Source: an uncultured Nitrospirales bacterium (GTDB lineage: Bacteria > Nitrospirota > Nitrospiria > Nitrospirales > UBA8639). Taken from it: a DNA stretch of 64,000 bases. The stretch is taken from the NCBI GenBank assembly GCA_951812745.1, contig OX638327.1, forward strand, positions 930,001 to 994,000, read 5' to 3'. The notes under the pieces are model-generated. The model saw nothing but the letters and a program-made list of their open reading frames with translations. It was not told where the DNA came from and searched no databases. Made by a program: the position numbers and the translations under genes. Below are positions 53,590 to 62,951 of the stretch, in pieces (positions within the stretch are counted from its first letter, which is position 1; every line of letters starts with the position of its first letter).

Positions 53590-54258
53590 CTACCTTCTAA
53601 CATAGAGCAGCTCACAGGCTTCACAATAACCGTCCACCCGACCTCGCTGGAACGCGGCGGCCAATTGCCGTGTGACCCATTCCGCGCCTTCCCGGCCGCC
53701 GCGGCCGTCGACCCCTTGGGACAACATCATGTGTAAGGCCACGTCCAGCAACCGTTCTTTCCGTTCTTCCATTTCAGGGGTCACGATTTCACCGATGGCG
53801 TGTTTGGCATACATCTTTACAATCTCTTCATGAAATTTGTCGTAGCCCAATTTGGCAACCGTGGCTTTGCGAATTGCTGCCAATGCCTCTTTCACCAAGG
53901 CGAGGTCTTGCATCAATTTTCGAAAAATTTCCACTCGCCCTTCCTCCCACAATTTTTTCTCCATGGCTTCGAGAATAACGCCCGGATTAACCGTTTCAGT
54001 GGGTTCCTCGACAAAATCCGATTTCCTGCCATGCCCCCCAAACCGAAGCCGCTCGTAGGATTTCCGGGTTTCAGGATCGCCCAGCACTTCATACGCGGCA
54101 TTGATTTCCCGAATCTTTTCTTCGGCCTTCTTGTTTCCCTGGTTACGGTCGGGATGATATTGGAGCGCAAGTTTCCGATAAGCCCGTTTAATCTCCTCGT
54201 CCGAGGCCTGCGGCGTTACTTCCAGGGTGGCGTAGTAGTCGAGATGATATTGTGCCAT
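53590..54258 (-). CDS. J-domain (DnaJ-like) protein
   Basis: 222 residues. The J domain is residues 5-70 (DYYATLEVTPQASDEEIKRAYRKLALQYHPDRNQGNKKAEEKIREINAAYEVLGDPETRKSYER) with the HPD motif, which stimulates DnaK. The C-terminal 150 residues have none of the usual DnaJ zinc or client domains and are helical (LWEEGRVEIFRKLMQDLALVKEALAAIRKATVAKLGYDKF, QLAAAFQRGRVDGYCEACELLYV). A dedicated co-chaperone of unknown client. Confidence 0.88.
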   Translation of the reverse strand: MAQYHLDYYATLEVTPQASDEEIKRAYRKLALQYHPDRNQGNKKAEEKIREINAAYEVLGDPETRKSYERLRFGGHGRKSDFVEEPTETVNPGVILEAMEKKLWEEGRVEIFRKLMQDLALVKEALAAIRKATVAKLGYDKFHEEIVKMYAKHAIGEIVTPEMEERKERLLDVALHMMLSQGVDGRGGREGAEWVTRQLAAAFQRGRVDGYCEACELLYVRR

Positions 54259-54394
54259 CTGTTCTCACCAATTGAATCGATCATAGCGGGGGACGGGGTT
54301 GCAGAACAACCAGCACCTGTGCCTCCTTTGAACGCTATGGTATAACCCGGGACGTTCGTCTTCCTTACTCTGACGCATTGGGGCGTCTATCGCC

Positions 54395-54865
54395 GTGTCA
54401 CACGTTCTTCTTTCCAAATTGATTTCAGGCGGACAAACAGGAGTCGATCGGGCGGCCCTGGATATTGCCCTGGCTGCCGGCCTGCCAATTGGAGGTTGGT
54501 GCCCGAAGGGGCGTCTGGCCGAAGACGGCATGATCCCGATGACGTACCCGTTGCAGGAAACGCCTTCCCCGCAGTATGCCCAGCGAACACGATGGAACGT
54601 ACGCGATGCGGATGCCTCGTTGATCCTGACGCGCAACGAGCCCACGGGCGGCACAGCCCTGACGATCCATGCCGCCCGGCGTCTCCACAAGCCCTATCGC
54701 GTCATCGATTTGACGACAAAACCGGACCCCCATGCCGTCGCTTCGTGGGTTTCTCAAGCGGGGATGATCGTTCTGAACGTGGCCGGACCCCGAGAAAGTA
54801 CCTGCCCGGGCATTTATCATGAAGCCTTCGACTGGTTACAGGAAATGTTGGAGATCCACTTCTGA
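54395..54865 (+). CDS. Putative molybdenum-cofactor carrier (SLOG-type fold)
   Basis: 156 residues of the PF12694 type: KLISGGQTGVDRAALDIALAAGLPIGGWCPKGRLAEDG, then YPLQETPSPQYAQRTRWNVRDADASLILTRNEPTGGTALTIHAARR and PHAVASWVSQAGMIVLNVAGPRES. A Rossmann-like SLOG fold related to Moco carrier protein and nucleotide-binding proteins. Molybdenum role is by family name only. Confidence 0.83.
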   Translation: MSHVLLSKLISGGQTGVDRAALDIALAAGLPIGGWCPKGRLAEDGMIPMTYPLQETPSPQYAQRTRWNVRDADASLILTRNEPTGGTALTIHAARRLHKPYRVIDLTTKPDPHAVASWVSQAGMIVLNVAGPRESTCPGIYHEAFDWLQEMLEIHF

Positions 54866-54976
54866 GAACGGATTGCCCGCATGCCGCTGAGACAACGTTT
54901 TGTTCATTCGCAGTGAGGCTGGGAAACGCATACGTGGCGGGCAGAAGAACGTAGCTCGAAAAGCCCGATCGTTCCC

Positions 54977-55180
54977 TCAGGCCGGACGCGATCGTCTGGT
55001 GAGAGGCGGACGCCCAGGCCCGCCGGGATGCCAGGGACGACTGCCCTTACGCACCCGCATCAATGTCCGCCGTTTCTTCAAGTGAAGCGCACAAAACCAC
55101 TGGCTGACGGCTTTTCTGGGACAATAAATGCACAGGCCGGCTTCCTTGTGACGCCGCTGATACCGTTGTTGCCGTGTCAT
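54977..55180 (-). CDS. Small Cys/His-rich hypothetical protein
   Basis: 67 basic residues: RYQRRHKEAGLCIYCPRKAVSQWFCALHLKKRR, with C-x2-C and C-x2-H spaced like a zinc knuckle. Could be a small zinc-binding protein. Not confirmed by synteny. Confidence 0.55.
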   Translation of the reverse strand: MTRQQRYQRRHKEAGLCIYCPRKAVSQWFCALHLKKRRTLMRVRKGSRPWHPGGPGRPPLTRRSRPA

Positions 55181-55334
55181 AGAAACAATCTACCGACTTT
55201 GTGTTAGTTATATTTAAGGGAAACCTTCTGATTTTAGTCTATACTACAACCTGATTCCCTTCAAGATATCCTACTCTTGCTCTGGAAAAATATACATGAG
55301 ACAGTGCGTCAAATCCGTGAAGGTACAGTAAAAT

Positions 55335-55811
55335 ATGTGTATCCTCTGGTTGGGGCTCATCGTATCAGGCCTGTCTGGACACTTGATCGATGGCCGTTTC
55401 CCATCTCACGAACTTTCACAACATATTGAAAGTAAAGAGTTTATTGAAATTGTCACCATCACGCAACTCCTTCAGACCCCCAACCAATACCATCAAAAAC
55501 GAATCCGGGTCCGGGGCACCGTCACGCGTTTGGAACTGCACCTCGACGACTCGAAACATTTCATCAATTTTGTGTTCTACCTCAAAAAAGGACCAGACCG
55601 CGTGCTGGTATTCGGTCGACATGATCGAACCGTAGGGGACATCCAGATGACCACCGGTCGAACCGTTGAGGTTGAGGGCATCTTCTGGCAAGAACGAGAA
55701 GCCAATGGCCACAGGTTATTGAACAATATCGAAGCCGGTCGGGTCCTATTCCATCCTCCGCTGACCCCGGATCACGCCGGCCTCACTTCTCCTCTGCTGA
55801 CGAGCTATTGA
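55335..55811 (+). CDS. Exported hypothetical protein, OB-fold-like
   Basis: 158 residues. A short hydrophobic N-terminus (CILWLGLIVSGLSGHLI) could be an uncleaved signal anchor. The core (ITQLLQTPNQYHQKRIRVRGTVTRLELHLDDSKHFINFVFYLKKGPDRVLVFGRHDRTVGDIQMTTGRTVEVEGIFWQE) has the alternating strands of an OB-like fold that binds nucleic acid or ligand. Family not identified. Upstream 55181-55334 is AT-rich with no gene. Confidence 0.7.
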   Translation: MCILWLGLIVSGLSGHLIDGRFPSHELSQHIESKEFIEIVTITQLLQTPNQYHQKRIRVRGTVTRLELHLDDSKHFINFVFYLKKGPDRVLVFGRHDRTVGDIQMTTGRTVEVEGIFWQEREANGHRLLNNIEAGRVLFHPPLTPDHAGLTSPLLTSY

Positions 55812-55821
55812 CGCGAGACCG

Positions 55822-56736
55822 TCACCACGTTTCAGACCGAAAACTGAGCGGGACCAGTTGTGCTTGCTCCATCCCCAGGACGAGTTGATCCTTTGCCAGC
55901 ACATTTCCACAAAACCGGACGTGACATTGCCGCAGGTTGGGCTCCAGCGCAACGAGCGACGCCAAGTTCACACGCGTTTCCTGCCCCCCGTTCGTCTGTT
56001 CTTGCATGATTCGCCCTTTCACATAAGACCAATCCTCCGGCCATTCCCGGGTCAACACGGGATGATACGAAAAGTGTTCCGGCGATGCCTTGGCCAGATC
56101 CAGCAATGCCTGATGTTCCATTAACTGACGAGGCGTTTTGACACTCACGATCAGAGTCAAATGCCCACCTTTTGTGCCGTCCAGAGTTCCGAACGCTCTG
56201 GTTTTCATATACCGCAGATATGACAAAAACGGCGTAATGCCCGTCGAAAGCGCCACCGCTACGATCCGCATGGAACGCCATTCGTGATCGTCCTCCAAAA
56301 CTAAGGTCGTCGGGTCAACTGTCTCGCTGTTTTGATACACCACCAATTCCGAACGGGTTTCGTCATAATTCACGCACACGTCGATTGAGCCGCCCGTGCG
56401 GTAACGCTGCACGAGATCGTCAGTTTGCCACCAGGGAGACGTATCGGCTTTTTCCTTATGGGTGTCATTGATAATGGTTTCCAACACGCGCGGGCTTTCA
56501 TCGGAACAATTGGAGCGCGTATACATTCTGCGGCGATATTTTTGCGTCCGAACACCAAATGGTTTCACCAAAAACGCCGATCCTGGTCGCATGCGATCAC
56601 CAACCGGAACGGGCCGTCCGTCGACCTCGAAGGTCTCCGGCAGCGTCAATGCGACCTTTCTCACTTCGCCCTGGTCATAGGTACACACGTCGGTGATCCT
56701 CGCCGGGACAAAGAGTTCGCGTGGCCGATTCATCAA
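55822..56736 (-). CDS. Ferredoxin-NADP reductase-like flavoprotein
   Basis: 304 residues. FAD-binding and NAD(P)-binding FNR-type motifs: RRRMYTRSN (RxYS-like), VALSTGITPFLSYLRYM (GTGITP-like nucleotide-binding loop), HLTLIVSVKTPRQLMEHQALLDLA and HVRFCGNVLAKDQLV (CGxxxM-like). The electron partner is unknown; no iron-sulfur cysteines are seen. The N-terminal part (RPRELFVPARITDVCTYDQGEVRKVALTLPETFEVDG) is a typical Greek-key start. Confidence 0.8.
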   Translation of the reverse strand: MMNRPRELFVPARITDVCTYDQGEVRKVALTLPETFEVDGRPVPVGDRMRPGSAFLVKPFGVRTQKYRRRMYTRSNCSDESPRVLETIINDTHKEKADTSPWWQTDDLVQRYRTGGSIDVCVNYDETRSELVVYQNSETVDPTTLVLEDDHEWRSMRIVAVALSTGITPFLSYLRYMKTRAFGTLDGTKGGHLTLIVSVKTPRQLMEHQALLDLAKASPEHFSYHPVLTREWPEDWSYVKGRIMQEQTNGGQETRVNLASLVALEPNLRQCHVRFCGNVLAKDQLVLGMEQAQLVPLSFRSETW

Positions 56737-57059
56737 CTCACTCCTTTCCTTTCTGCCATCACGGTTTCTTGGGCACTCGTGCCATTGTCTATACCCCTCT
56801 TATCCTTTAACAGTATAGGAAATTGCGAGACTCCGCCAACTGCGGTCAACCGGAACGAAAATCGCCGACACCGCTCCTCCATGGCCTTGGCTGACAATCT
56901 GCGTTACCATTCCTGCTTCAACAGCAACCCCGAGTACAAACGTGGTGCCCCCATACCGTCTCTTGCGAGGAATTTTCATTTCCGCTACCCTATGTAGGCA
57001 ATTGTACGAGCGTTATTTTCTTTTAGGAGCCTCTCGCATTTCTCAGGAAGGTCGTTTTC
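56737..57059. other. Intergenic region before the DAHP synthase gene
   Basis: About 320 bp between the divergent flavoprotein and DAHP synthase genes. A minus-strand 59-codon frame (56800-56979, MKIPRKRRYGGTTFVLGVAVEAGMV..) is open but not recognised; I would not call it. The promoters of both genes must lie here, but none is clear by eye. Confidence 0.3.
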
Positions 57060-58136
57060 ATGACAGAACCTCTCAATAATCGACACGTCATTGAAGTCAA
57101 AGAACTGGTGACCCCACGGCAGATCAAGGAACAACTTCCGGTCACCACGGCCGCGGAAGCCACGGTCCTGCAAACCCGTCAGGCCATCAGAGATATCCTC
57201 TATGGACGAGACCAGCACCGGCTCCTCGTGGTCATCGGACCGTGCTCCATTCATGACCCTGAAGCGGCCTATGCCTACGGGTCCGCACTCAAAAAGGTGG
57301 GGGAGGCTACCAAAGACCACCTGCTGATCGTCATGCGGACCTACTTTGAAAAACCGCGAACAACGGTCGGGTGGAAAGGACTTATCAATGATCCTCATCT
57401 GGACGGCAGTTGTGACATTGCCGAAGGATTCAGGCAAGCCCGAACCATTCTCCTTAACCTGAATGATCGCGGTGTGCCCTGCGCCACCGAATTGCTCGAC
57501 CCGGTCACTCCCCAATATCTTTCCGACCTCATCAGTTGGTCAGCCATCGGTGCACGGACCACCGAAAGCCAGACCCATCGAGAAATGGCGAGTGGATTAT
57601 CCATGCCGGTCGGCTTCAAAAACGGAACGGATGGCAGTCTGCAAGTCGCCCTCAATGCCATGGTGGCAGCGCGGCAGCCCCACAGTTTTGTCGGGATTAG
57701 TCTCGATGGCGTCACATCCATGATTAAGACCAATGGAAATCCCGATCGACACATCGTGTTGCGCGGCGGGGGCGGAAAGACGAATTACAGCCGGGAACAC
57801 ATTCTTCAAGCCCGAGACGGGTTGGTGGATGAAGAGATTACGAGACCCATTATGGTTGATTGCTCACATGGAAATTCCGACAAAGATCACACTCGCCAAA
57901 TTCCAGTCGCTCACTCAGTCGTAAAACAATATTACGAAGGGCAGCGATATATCTTAGGACTTTTGTTGGAAAGCAATCTGAAACCGGGCAAGCAATCCTG
58001 GAAGATAGACAGACCATTGGAATACGGGATCTCGATCACCGATGCCTGCATCGGGTGGGAGGACACGGAAACCCTGTTGTACGAACTCGCGGAGACGTTG
58101 GCAACGCCATCGCCCATGCATGTGAGCCTCCCTTAA
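57060..58136 (+). CDS. DAHP synthase, class I (AroG/AroF/AroH type)
   Basis: 3-deoxy-D-arabino-heptulosonate 7-phosphate synthase, first step of the shikimate pathway: phosphoenolpyruvate plus erythrose-4-phosphate. 358 residues with VVIGPCSIHDPEAAYAYG, MRTYFEKPRTTVGWKGLINDPHLDGS, KNGTDGSLQVALNAM, HIVLRGGGGKTNY and MVDCSHGNSDKDH, the E. coli-type (alpha) family. GGAAGG precedes the ATG. Feedback type cannot be assigned. Confidence 0.95.
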   Translation: MTEPLNNRHVIEVKELVTPRQIKEQLPVTTAAEATVLQTRQAIRDILYGRDQHRLLVVIGPCSIHDPEAAYAYGSALKKVGEATKDHLLIVMRTYFEKPRTTVGWKGLINDPHLDGSCDIAEGFRQARTILLNLNDRGVPCATELLDPVTPQYLSDLISWSAIGARTTESQTHREMASGLSMPVGFKNGTDGSLQVALNAMVAARQPHSFVGISLDGVTSMIKTNGNPDRHIVLRGGGGKTNYSREHILQARDGLVDEEITRPIMVDCSHGNSDKDHTRQIPVAHSVVKQYYEGQRYILGLLLESNLKPGKQSWKIDRPLEYGISITDACIGWEDTETLLYELAETLATPSPMHVSLP

Positions 58137-58315
58137 AGAAGGCCACGACACGAGTCACCTCGCGCCGACATCCATACCCCCGGATACCACTGTGGCCCTC
58201 CCAAGCGTCACCACGCCGGCCGCACCACTTTTCTTGTCGAAGGGCGTCTGCACGTGGCCATCACGACCCGTGCCACGACGTTCCGTCATGCGCCGAACCG
58301 TCGTGCAGCGGTCCC

Positions 58316-60646
58316 TTACTCAACAGCCCACGGTAGATCCGGTTCATCGTCAAGAAGCGGACCTAAGATGCGCTGAATGAGTTGAGTGCCTAATCCGGCG
58401 GTCGCCCCCAGGCCACGCAACGTGAGGACAAAATTGAATTGCGTGCGTTCGGGGAGACCGTTTCCGCCGGACAAACGAATATGATACAGGCCGAGCGACC
58501 AACATTTGCAGGGGTTTTGATACAACCCCACGACGTCCCATTCCGGGGTCTGTCCCGTGACAAAATTATGATAGGCCTTTGTCCCCACCGTCCATCCCAA
58601 GGGCAGACGAATGGCACCACCCACCGTAAAAAAGTTAATTTCCGATTGAGCCGCCAACACTTCGTTAAAGGACACCGGATTCCAGAGATCGCCGCGGCGT
58701 GGGATAAGGCCCGATCGTGCATAGCGGTGCCCCACTTGCACGTATGCCTGCCGGTGCGCCTGCACCGTGATGTCCGAATTGAATTGCGTCAATTCATGCT
58801 CGTCCGGATCATAGAACGTATCAAGACTCAGGCTGAGGCGACTCAGCCAACCCGGCAATTGCGTCCCCGGAAGTTCGAACGTCGCCCTTCCCCACAAATC
58901 GGATAACCTATTCGCCGAACCCGGTCCGTCGGCGAGATGGTAACTTTGGGCGATCATGACATCCACCAACGTTGCAGATCGTTGACCGCTCCCCTCATCC
59001 CGCAATTTGGATCTCAGGGAATAGGTCACCAGGTGTTTCTTCAGAAGATTATCGGTGGCATCGATCTGCGGGAGGTCGGACTGCCTGGTAGCCGGCACGT
59101 ATTCGTAGAACAATCGCGGCTCGATCGTGTGACGCAATCGACGCCCGGTCCCGGCCTGAAAGGCGCGTGACACGTTCGAGACCGCCTCCAAGCCAAGCCA
59201 AAACGTCCCACGATCACGGGCATCGTCTTGAACCTGTCCCCGAGAGTAGAGGATCTCTCTGATTTTGAATTGCGGACGAAGACCGATCATGTGCCCCAGG
59301 TGCAACCCCTGAACGGCCAGGGTCGGCATGACGTCGAAACGACTGACGTTGAACCCTTGCTCACGAGCAAAGTGCACGAACGTCGAGTCCAATCCGATAT
59401 CGAGACTGACCGTCTCCGCACCCACGGTGAATCGACGCCCGTACCGGTGTCCGATTTCCGGCAGCCGTTGAAACGTGCCTCGGCCTCCGGAGTCCAATGG
59501 TTGTAAATATTGAGCCCTGAGATACGCGGCGCCTCCCGGCAAGCGACGCGTCACGTTCAGCACGGATTCCTGGCTGGGCAGCGCCCGGGAAATGCCGGAA
59601 GCACTCAGATCCCGTAAGAGTCTCCGATCTGTCGCATAGTTGATATTAGCTTGAATCAGAAGGTCGTCCTGCGCGTGGTGTACGTGGGCACCCGTTATTT
59701 GCGCACGAGCCTGATCCGCCACGGTGTCATTAAACGCATTGAGTAACCATCGTCCCCTCGAACGGCGACTCAGGACGTAACGATACCTCACGCCACCCCC
59801 TTGTCCTCGTTTGGATAAAATTTGCGGTGCAACAGTCAGGTCCTGACTGGGAGAAAACGCCCAATAGAACCCTTGTCGATATTGAACGCCCAACACATTG
59901 TCGTACCCGATCGTCGGCACCAAAAATCCGGTTTTTCTGGCGCCCGGCATCGGATAGCGCAACGCGGGAATCGGGACAATCGGCTGATTGCGAACGTTCA
60001 ACCACGCATTTTTGGCAAAGACGCTATCGCCTTGTTCCACCTCCACGTCCTGAAACGAAAAACTCCAATCGGGAATTTGCCCGTCATCCGCTTCACAATT
60101 CGTAAATGTGCCGTCCTTTACGCGATAATGGGTTTCGGAAAACCGTTGAAAGAGACGGCCGCGGAGCCACGTGCCCGTGTCTTTCAGAAAGATCTTTCCG
60201 TTGACGACGAGAACGGACTCCGTATTCACGTTGATGGTCAACTCGTCCGCCCACATGTCAGTCACCTGATCCTTGAGGTGAACATGATCCGTCGCCGTCA
60301 AACGGCCGGACAGTTTGTGAAGGACGGCTTGGTCGGCAGTCAACCGAACGGCACCCTGCGTCACCACCACTGTGCCGACGGCTTTGAACTCCTCCGTGAC
60401 CTGATCGAATTCGGTTCGTTCGGCCGTGATGCGAAGCGTGGAGGAAGCTTGGGACTGCTCAGACGTAGCGGGAAGTGGAGAAGAGGTCTCCGATGCCATG
60501 GGCTCGGACACGGGAAACATGGGCAACGCATGGGCCGCACTCGCCATCGCAAACACAATCAGGCCGGCAACCAGCAAACCAACCGCATTGACCAACAGGG
60601 CGTCACGTGAACGGCCTCGACTACCCCAGAACCGGTTCATAGGCAT
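58316..60646 (-). CDS. lptD: LPS-assembly protein LptD
   Basis: 776 residues. An N-terminal hydrophobic segment (ALLVNAVGLLVAGLIVFAMASAAHA) is the signal peptide, followed by the LptA-like/OstA domain (EFDQVTEEFKAVGTVVVTQGAVRLTADQAVLHKLSGRLTATDHVHLKDQVTDMWADELTINV), the linking part (GTWLRGRLFQRFSETHYRVKDGTFTNCEADDGQIPDWSFSF) and the C-terminal beta-barrel. Inserts LPS into the outer leaflet together with LptE. Its start overlaps folC by 26 nt. Confidence 0.92.
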   Translation of the reverse strand: MPMNRFWGSRGRSRDALLVNAVGLLVAGLIVFAMASAAHALPMFPVSEPMASETSSPLPATSEQSQASSTLRITAERTEFDQVTEEFKAVGTVVVTQGAVRLTADQAVLHKLSGRLTATDHVHLKDQVTDMWADELTINVNTESVLVVNGKIFLKDTGTWLRGRLFQRFSETHYRVKDGTFTNCEADDGQIPDWSFSFQDVEVEQGDSVFAKNAWLNVRNQPIVPIPALRYPMPGARKTGFLVPTIGYDNVLGVQYRQGFYWAFSPSQDLTVAPQILSKRGQGGGVRYRYVLSRRSRGRWLLNAFNDTVADQARAQITGAHVHHAQDDLLIQANINYATDRRLLRDLSASGISRALPSQESVLNVTRRLPGGAAYLRAQYLQPLDSGGRGTFQRLPEIGHRYGRRFTVGAETVSLDIGLDSTFVHFAREQGFNVSRFDVMPTLAVQGLHLGHMIGLRPQFKIREILYSRGQVQDDARDRGTFWLGLEAVSNVSRAFQAGTGRRLRHTIEPRLFYEYVPATRQSDLPQIDATDNLLKKHLVTYSLRSKLRDEGSGQRSATLVDVMIAQSYHLADGPGSANRLSDLWGRATFELPGTQLPGWLSRLSLSLDTFYDPDEHELTQFNSDITVQAHRQAYVQVGHRYARSGLIPRRGDLWNPVSFNEVLAAQSEINFFTVGGAIRLPLGWTVGTKAYHNFVTGQTPEWDVVGLYQNPCKCWSLGLYHIRLSGGNGLPERTQFNFVLTLRGLGATAGLGTQLIQRILGPLLDDEPDLPWAVE

Positions 60647-61922
60647 TTCCCGCCATCAGGCTTTTCACGTGCCCGACAAGAAACAATGATCCCGTAATAC
60701 AGATCAGGTCATTTTCATTCGCCAAATACGTTGCCAGATCCATTGCCGCCTCAGGCGTGTCGCGCTCATACAACGGATGCTCCATGACCGGCAGGGCCTC
60801 TTTCAAGGCACGCACCGTGGCTGCCCGGGGAGAATTGATCTTCGTCAAGATCACCACATCGGCCAGCGGGATCAACGTGTTCAAAAAAGCGCGAAGGTTC
60901 TTGTCCTGCATCATCCCGACCACCAAAATAAGACGACGCTCCGGTTGTTCGGAAACGGTCCGCTGCAATGAAATCCTGAGGCATGCTGCCGCAGCCGGGT
61001 TGTGAGCTCCGTCACAGAGGATCAAAGGATGGCGCCGAAGTCGTTCGAGCCGACCCGGCCAGGACACCTGCTCCAGGCCCTGCCTGATGGCCCACTCGGG
61101 AATCGAGGTTCGGGGCATGACACTGGCTTCGAGGACGGCCAAGGCACAGGCAGCGTTGACTGTTTGATGCTCGCCTTCCAGCGCGCACCGAAGATTCACG
61201 TAGTTTCGATGCATCCCGACGAAATCAAACGCCCCGGATGGATGGGAAACACTCAGAAACGCGCTACCGAATTTGAACGTCGGAACCTGCTTTTGTCTCG
61301 CCTGCTCCTGTAAAACGCAATCGACTGATTGTTCGACCGGCCCTATGACCAGCGGAATGTTCTCTTTCAGAATCCCCGCTTTCTCAAACGCAATCGCCTC
61401 CAGGGAAGAGCCCAGGTATTTCTCATGATCGAATGACACGTTGGTCATGACCGTCCCGACCGGCCGGCACACGTTCGTCGCGTCGAATCTCCCTCCCAAC
61501 CCGACTTCCAGCACGACAATTTCCACCCGTTCTTCGGCAAAATACTGAAAGGCCATGGCGGTAGCCACTTCAAAAAATGTCGGCGGTACGGCGAATGAAG
61601 GCAGCGTTTGGATTGTGTCGAACAGTTCAACGACTCGACCTTCTGGAATGCACTTACCTCGAACCTGGATGCGTTCCCGAAAATCAAGAAGATGCGGAGA
61701 GGTATATAAACCCACGCGGATTCCGGCAGCCTGCAAAATCGAAGCCGTGATGGCGGCCACGGACCCCTTCCCGTTGGTTCCGGCCACGTGCAGGACCGGG
61801 AAACGCCGTTGGGGATTCCCGAGTTCCGACAACAACGAAGAAATCGTTTCAAGGCCCAGGTGGATGCCGAATTGTTGCAACGCGTAGAGACGTTCTCGTG
61901 TGGCTTCGTAGGAACGCTTCAT
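60621..61922 (-). CDS. folC: Bifunctional folylpolyglutamate/dihydrofolate synthase
   Basis: Adds glutamate to folate and makes dihydrofolate. From ATG 61922 (MKRSYEATRERLYALQQFGIHLGLETI, the family start), 433 residues. Mur-ligase-type motifs: HVAGTNGKGSVAAITA (P-loop), EVATAMAFQYFAEERVEIVVLEVGLGGRFDATNV, TNVSFDHEKYLGSSLEAIAFEKAGI and LCDGAHNPAAAA. A frame extends to 61949 but lacks family-like sequence. Overlaps lptD. Confidence 0.94.
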   Translation of the reverse strand: MKRSYEATRERLYALQQFGIHLGLETISSLLSELGNPQRRFPVLHVAGTNGKGSVAAITASILQAAGIRVGLYTSPHLLDFRERIQVRGKCIPEGRVVELFDTIQTLPSFAVPPTFFEVATAMAFQYFAEERVEIVVLEVGLGGRFDATNVCRPVGTVMTNVSFDHEKYLGSSLEAIAFEKAGILKENIPLVIGPVEQSVDCVLQEQARQKQVPTFKFGSAFLSVSHPSGAFDFVGMHRNYVNLRCALEGEHQTVNAACALAVLEASVMPRTSIPEWAIRQGLEQVSWPGRLERLRRHPLILCDGAHNPAAAACLRISLQRTVSEQPERRLILVVGMMQDKNLRAFLNTLIPLADVVILTKINSPRAATVRALKEALPVMEHPLYERDTPEAAMDLATYLANENDLICITGSLFLVGHVKSLMAGNAYEPVLG

Positions 61923-61950
61923 CGACGATCCCCATGACCAGCCTGCCAAC

Positions 61951-61980
61951 GTCGGATTACGCTACGCTAATCCGACCTAC
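61951..61980. repeat. REP-type palindrome
   Basis: GTCGGATTACGCTACGCTAA..TCCGACCTAC in the 135-bp gap between folC and accD; a cleaner copy than that at 9461. Confidence 0.75.
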
Positions 61981-62057
61981 GCCCTGCTCCATGTTCACCT
62001 CTTGGTATGCAGACGGCAGGACTGCATCGCGGTGAGACGGCAGCTTTCAACAGCCTA

Positions 62058-62903
62058 TTAGACACTGGCACTCAGGTGCCGTATAACGGTGTGAAGCGTC
62101 TGCCGAAGGCGGGGCCGACTCACAATGGCGTCAATCATACCATGTTCAAGTAAAAATTCCGCGCGCTGAAACCCGTCCGGCAACCGCTGTTTGATGGTTT
62201 GTTCGATGACGCGTGGCCCGGCAAACCCGATCAGGGCTCCCGGTTCAGCCAGGATGACGTCCCCTAACATGGCCACGCTCGCAGTCACGCCCCCGAAGGT
62301 TGGGTCCGTCAGGAGGGAAATGAACGGCACGCCGGCTTCATGAAGCCTCGCCATGGCCGCCGAAGTCCGTGCCATTTGCATGAGAGAGAGGATGCCTTCC
62401 TGCATTCTCGCCCCACCGGACGTGGTCACGAGCAAAAACGGCGTGTTTCCCTCCATGGCCCGACCGGCGGCACGACAGATCTTTTCTCCCACCACGGACC
62501 CCATGCTGCCTCCCATGAATCCAAAATCAAAGATGCCCACGATAACCGGGCGGGTATGGAGCCTGCCTTCTCCCGTGACGATGGCATCGCGTCTGCCGGT
62601 TTTCTTCTGATAGATCTCGAGTCGTCCGGGGTAGGAGCGCGTATCGACAAAGGCCAAGGGATCGCCCGGAGACAATTCGGCATCCCACTCCTGAAAACTG
62701 TCCGGATCGAGCAGGACGTCAATCCGTTCCGGAACCGACAGGGGAAAATGGTAGCCGCACTTGGGACACATTTTAAAATTTTGATCGACCTCTTTCCGAT
62801 AGACGACGGCGCGGCACGAGGCACATTTGACCCACATGCCCTCAACGATCTTCAGCTTGGTTTTTTCCCGTTCTTCCGACGAGCTTTTCTTAAACCAACC
62901 CAT
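62058..62903 (-). CDS. accD: Acetyl-CoA carboxylase carboxyltransferase subunit beta
   Basis: 281 residues. N-terminal four-cysteine zinc ribbon (VKCASCRAVVYRKEVDQNFKMCPKCGYHFPL), then the crotonase-fold core with RDAIVTGEGRL, GIFDFGFMGGSMGSVVGEK, TTSGGARMQEGILSLMQMARTSAA, LTDPTFGGVTASVAMLGDV and GFAGPRVIEQTIKQRLPDGFQRAEFLLEHGMID. Works with AccA to carboxylate acetyl-CoA. Lies 135 nt upstream of folC, a common accD-folC pairing. Confidence 0.95.
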   Translation of the reverse strand: MGWFKKSSSEEREKTKLKIVEGMWVKCASCRAVVYRKEVDQNFKMCPKCGYHFPLSVPERIDVLLDPDSFQEWDAELSPGDPLAFVDTRSYPGRLEIYQKKTGRRDAIVTGEGRLHTRPVIVGIFDFGFMGGSMGSVVGEKICRAAGRAMEGNTPFLLVTTSGGARMQEGILSLMQMARTSAAMARLHEAGVPFISLLTDPTFGGVTASVAMLGDVILAEPGALIGFAGPRVIEQTIKQRLPDGFQRAEFLLEHGMIDAIVSRPRLRQTLHTVIRHLSASV

Positions 62904-62951
62904 CGAGACGTTTCCTCAGAAAGGTGGGGGATAACACAGCGGCGGGGACAA

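Noticed and set aside
55297-55332. A tiny ATG-started 11-codon frame in front of the exported protein at 55335
   Set aside because: Could be a leader peptide, but it has no regulatory residues or terminator structure and lies in AT-rich sequence where short frames are expected.
56800-56979. A 59-codon minus-strand frame before the DAHP synthase gene
   Set aside because: Open with a protein-like middle, but short, with no ribosome site or recognisable family. Left as a remark only.
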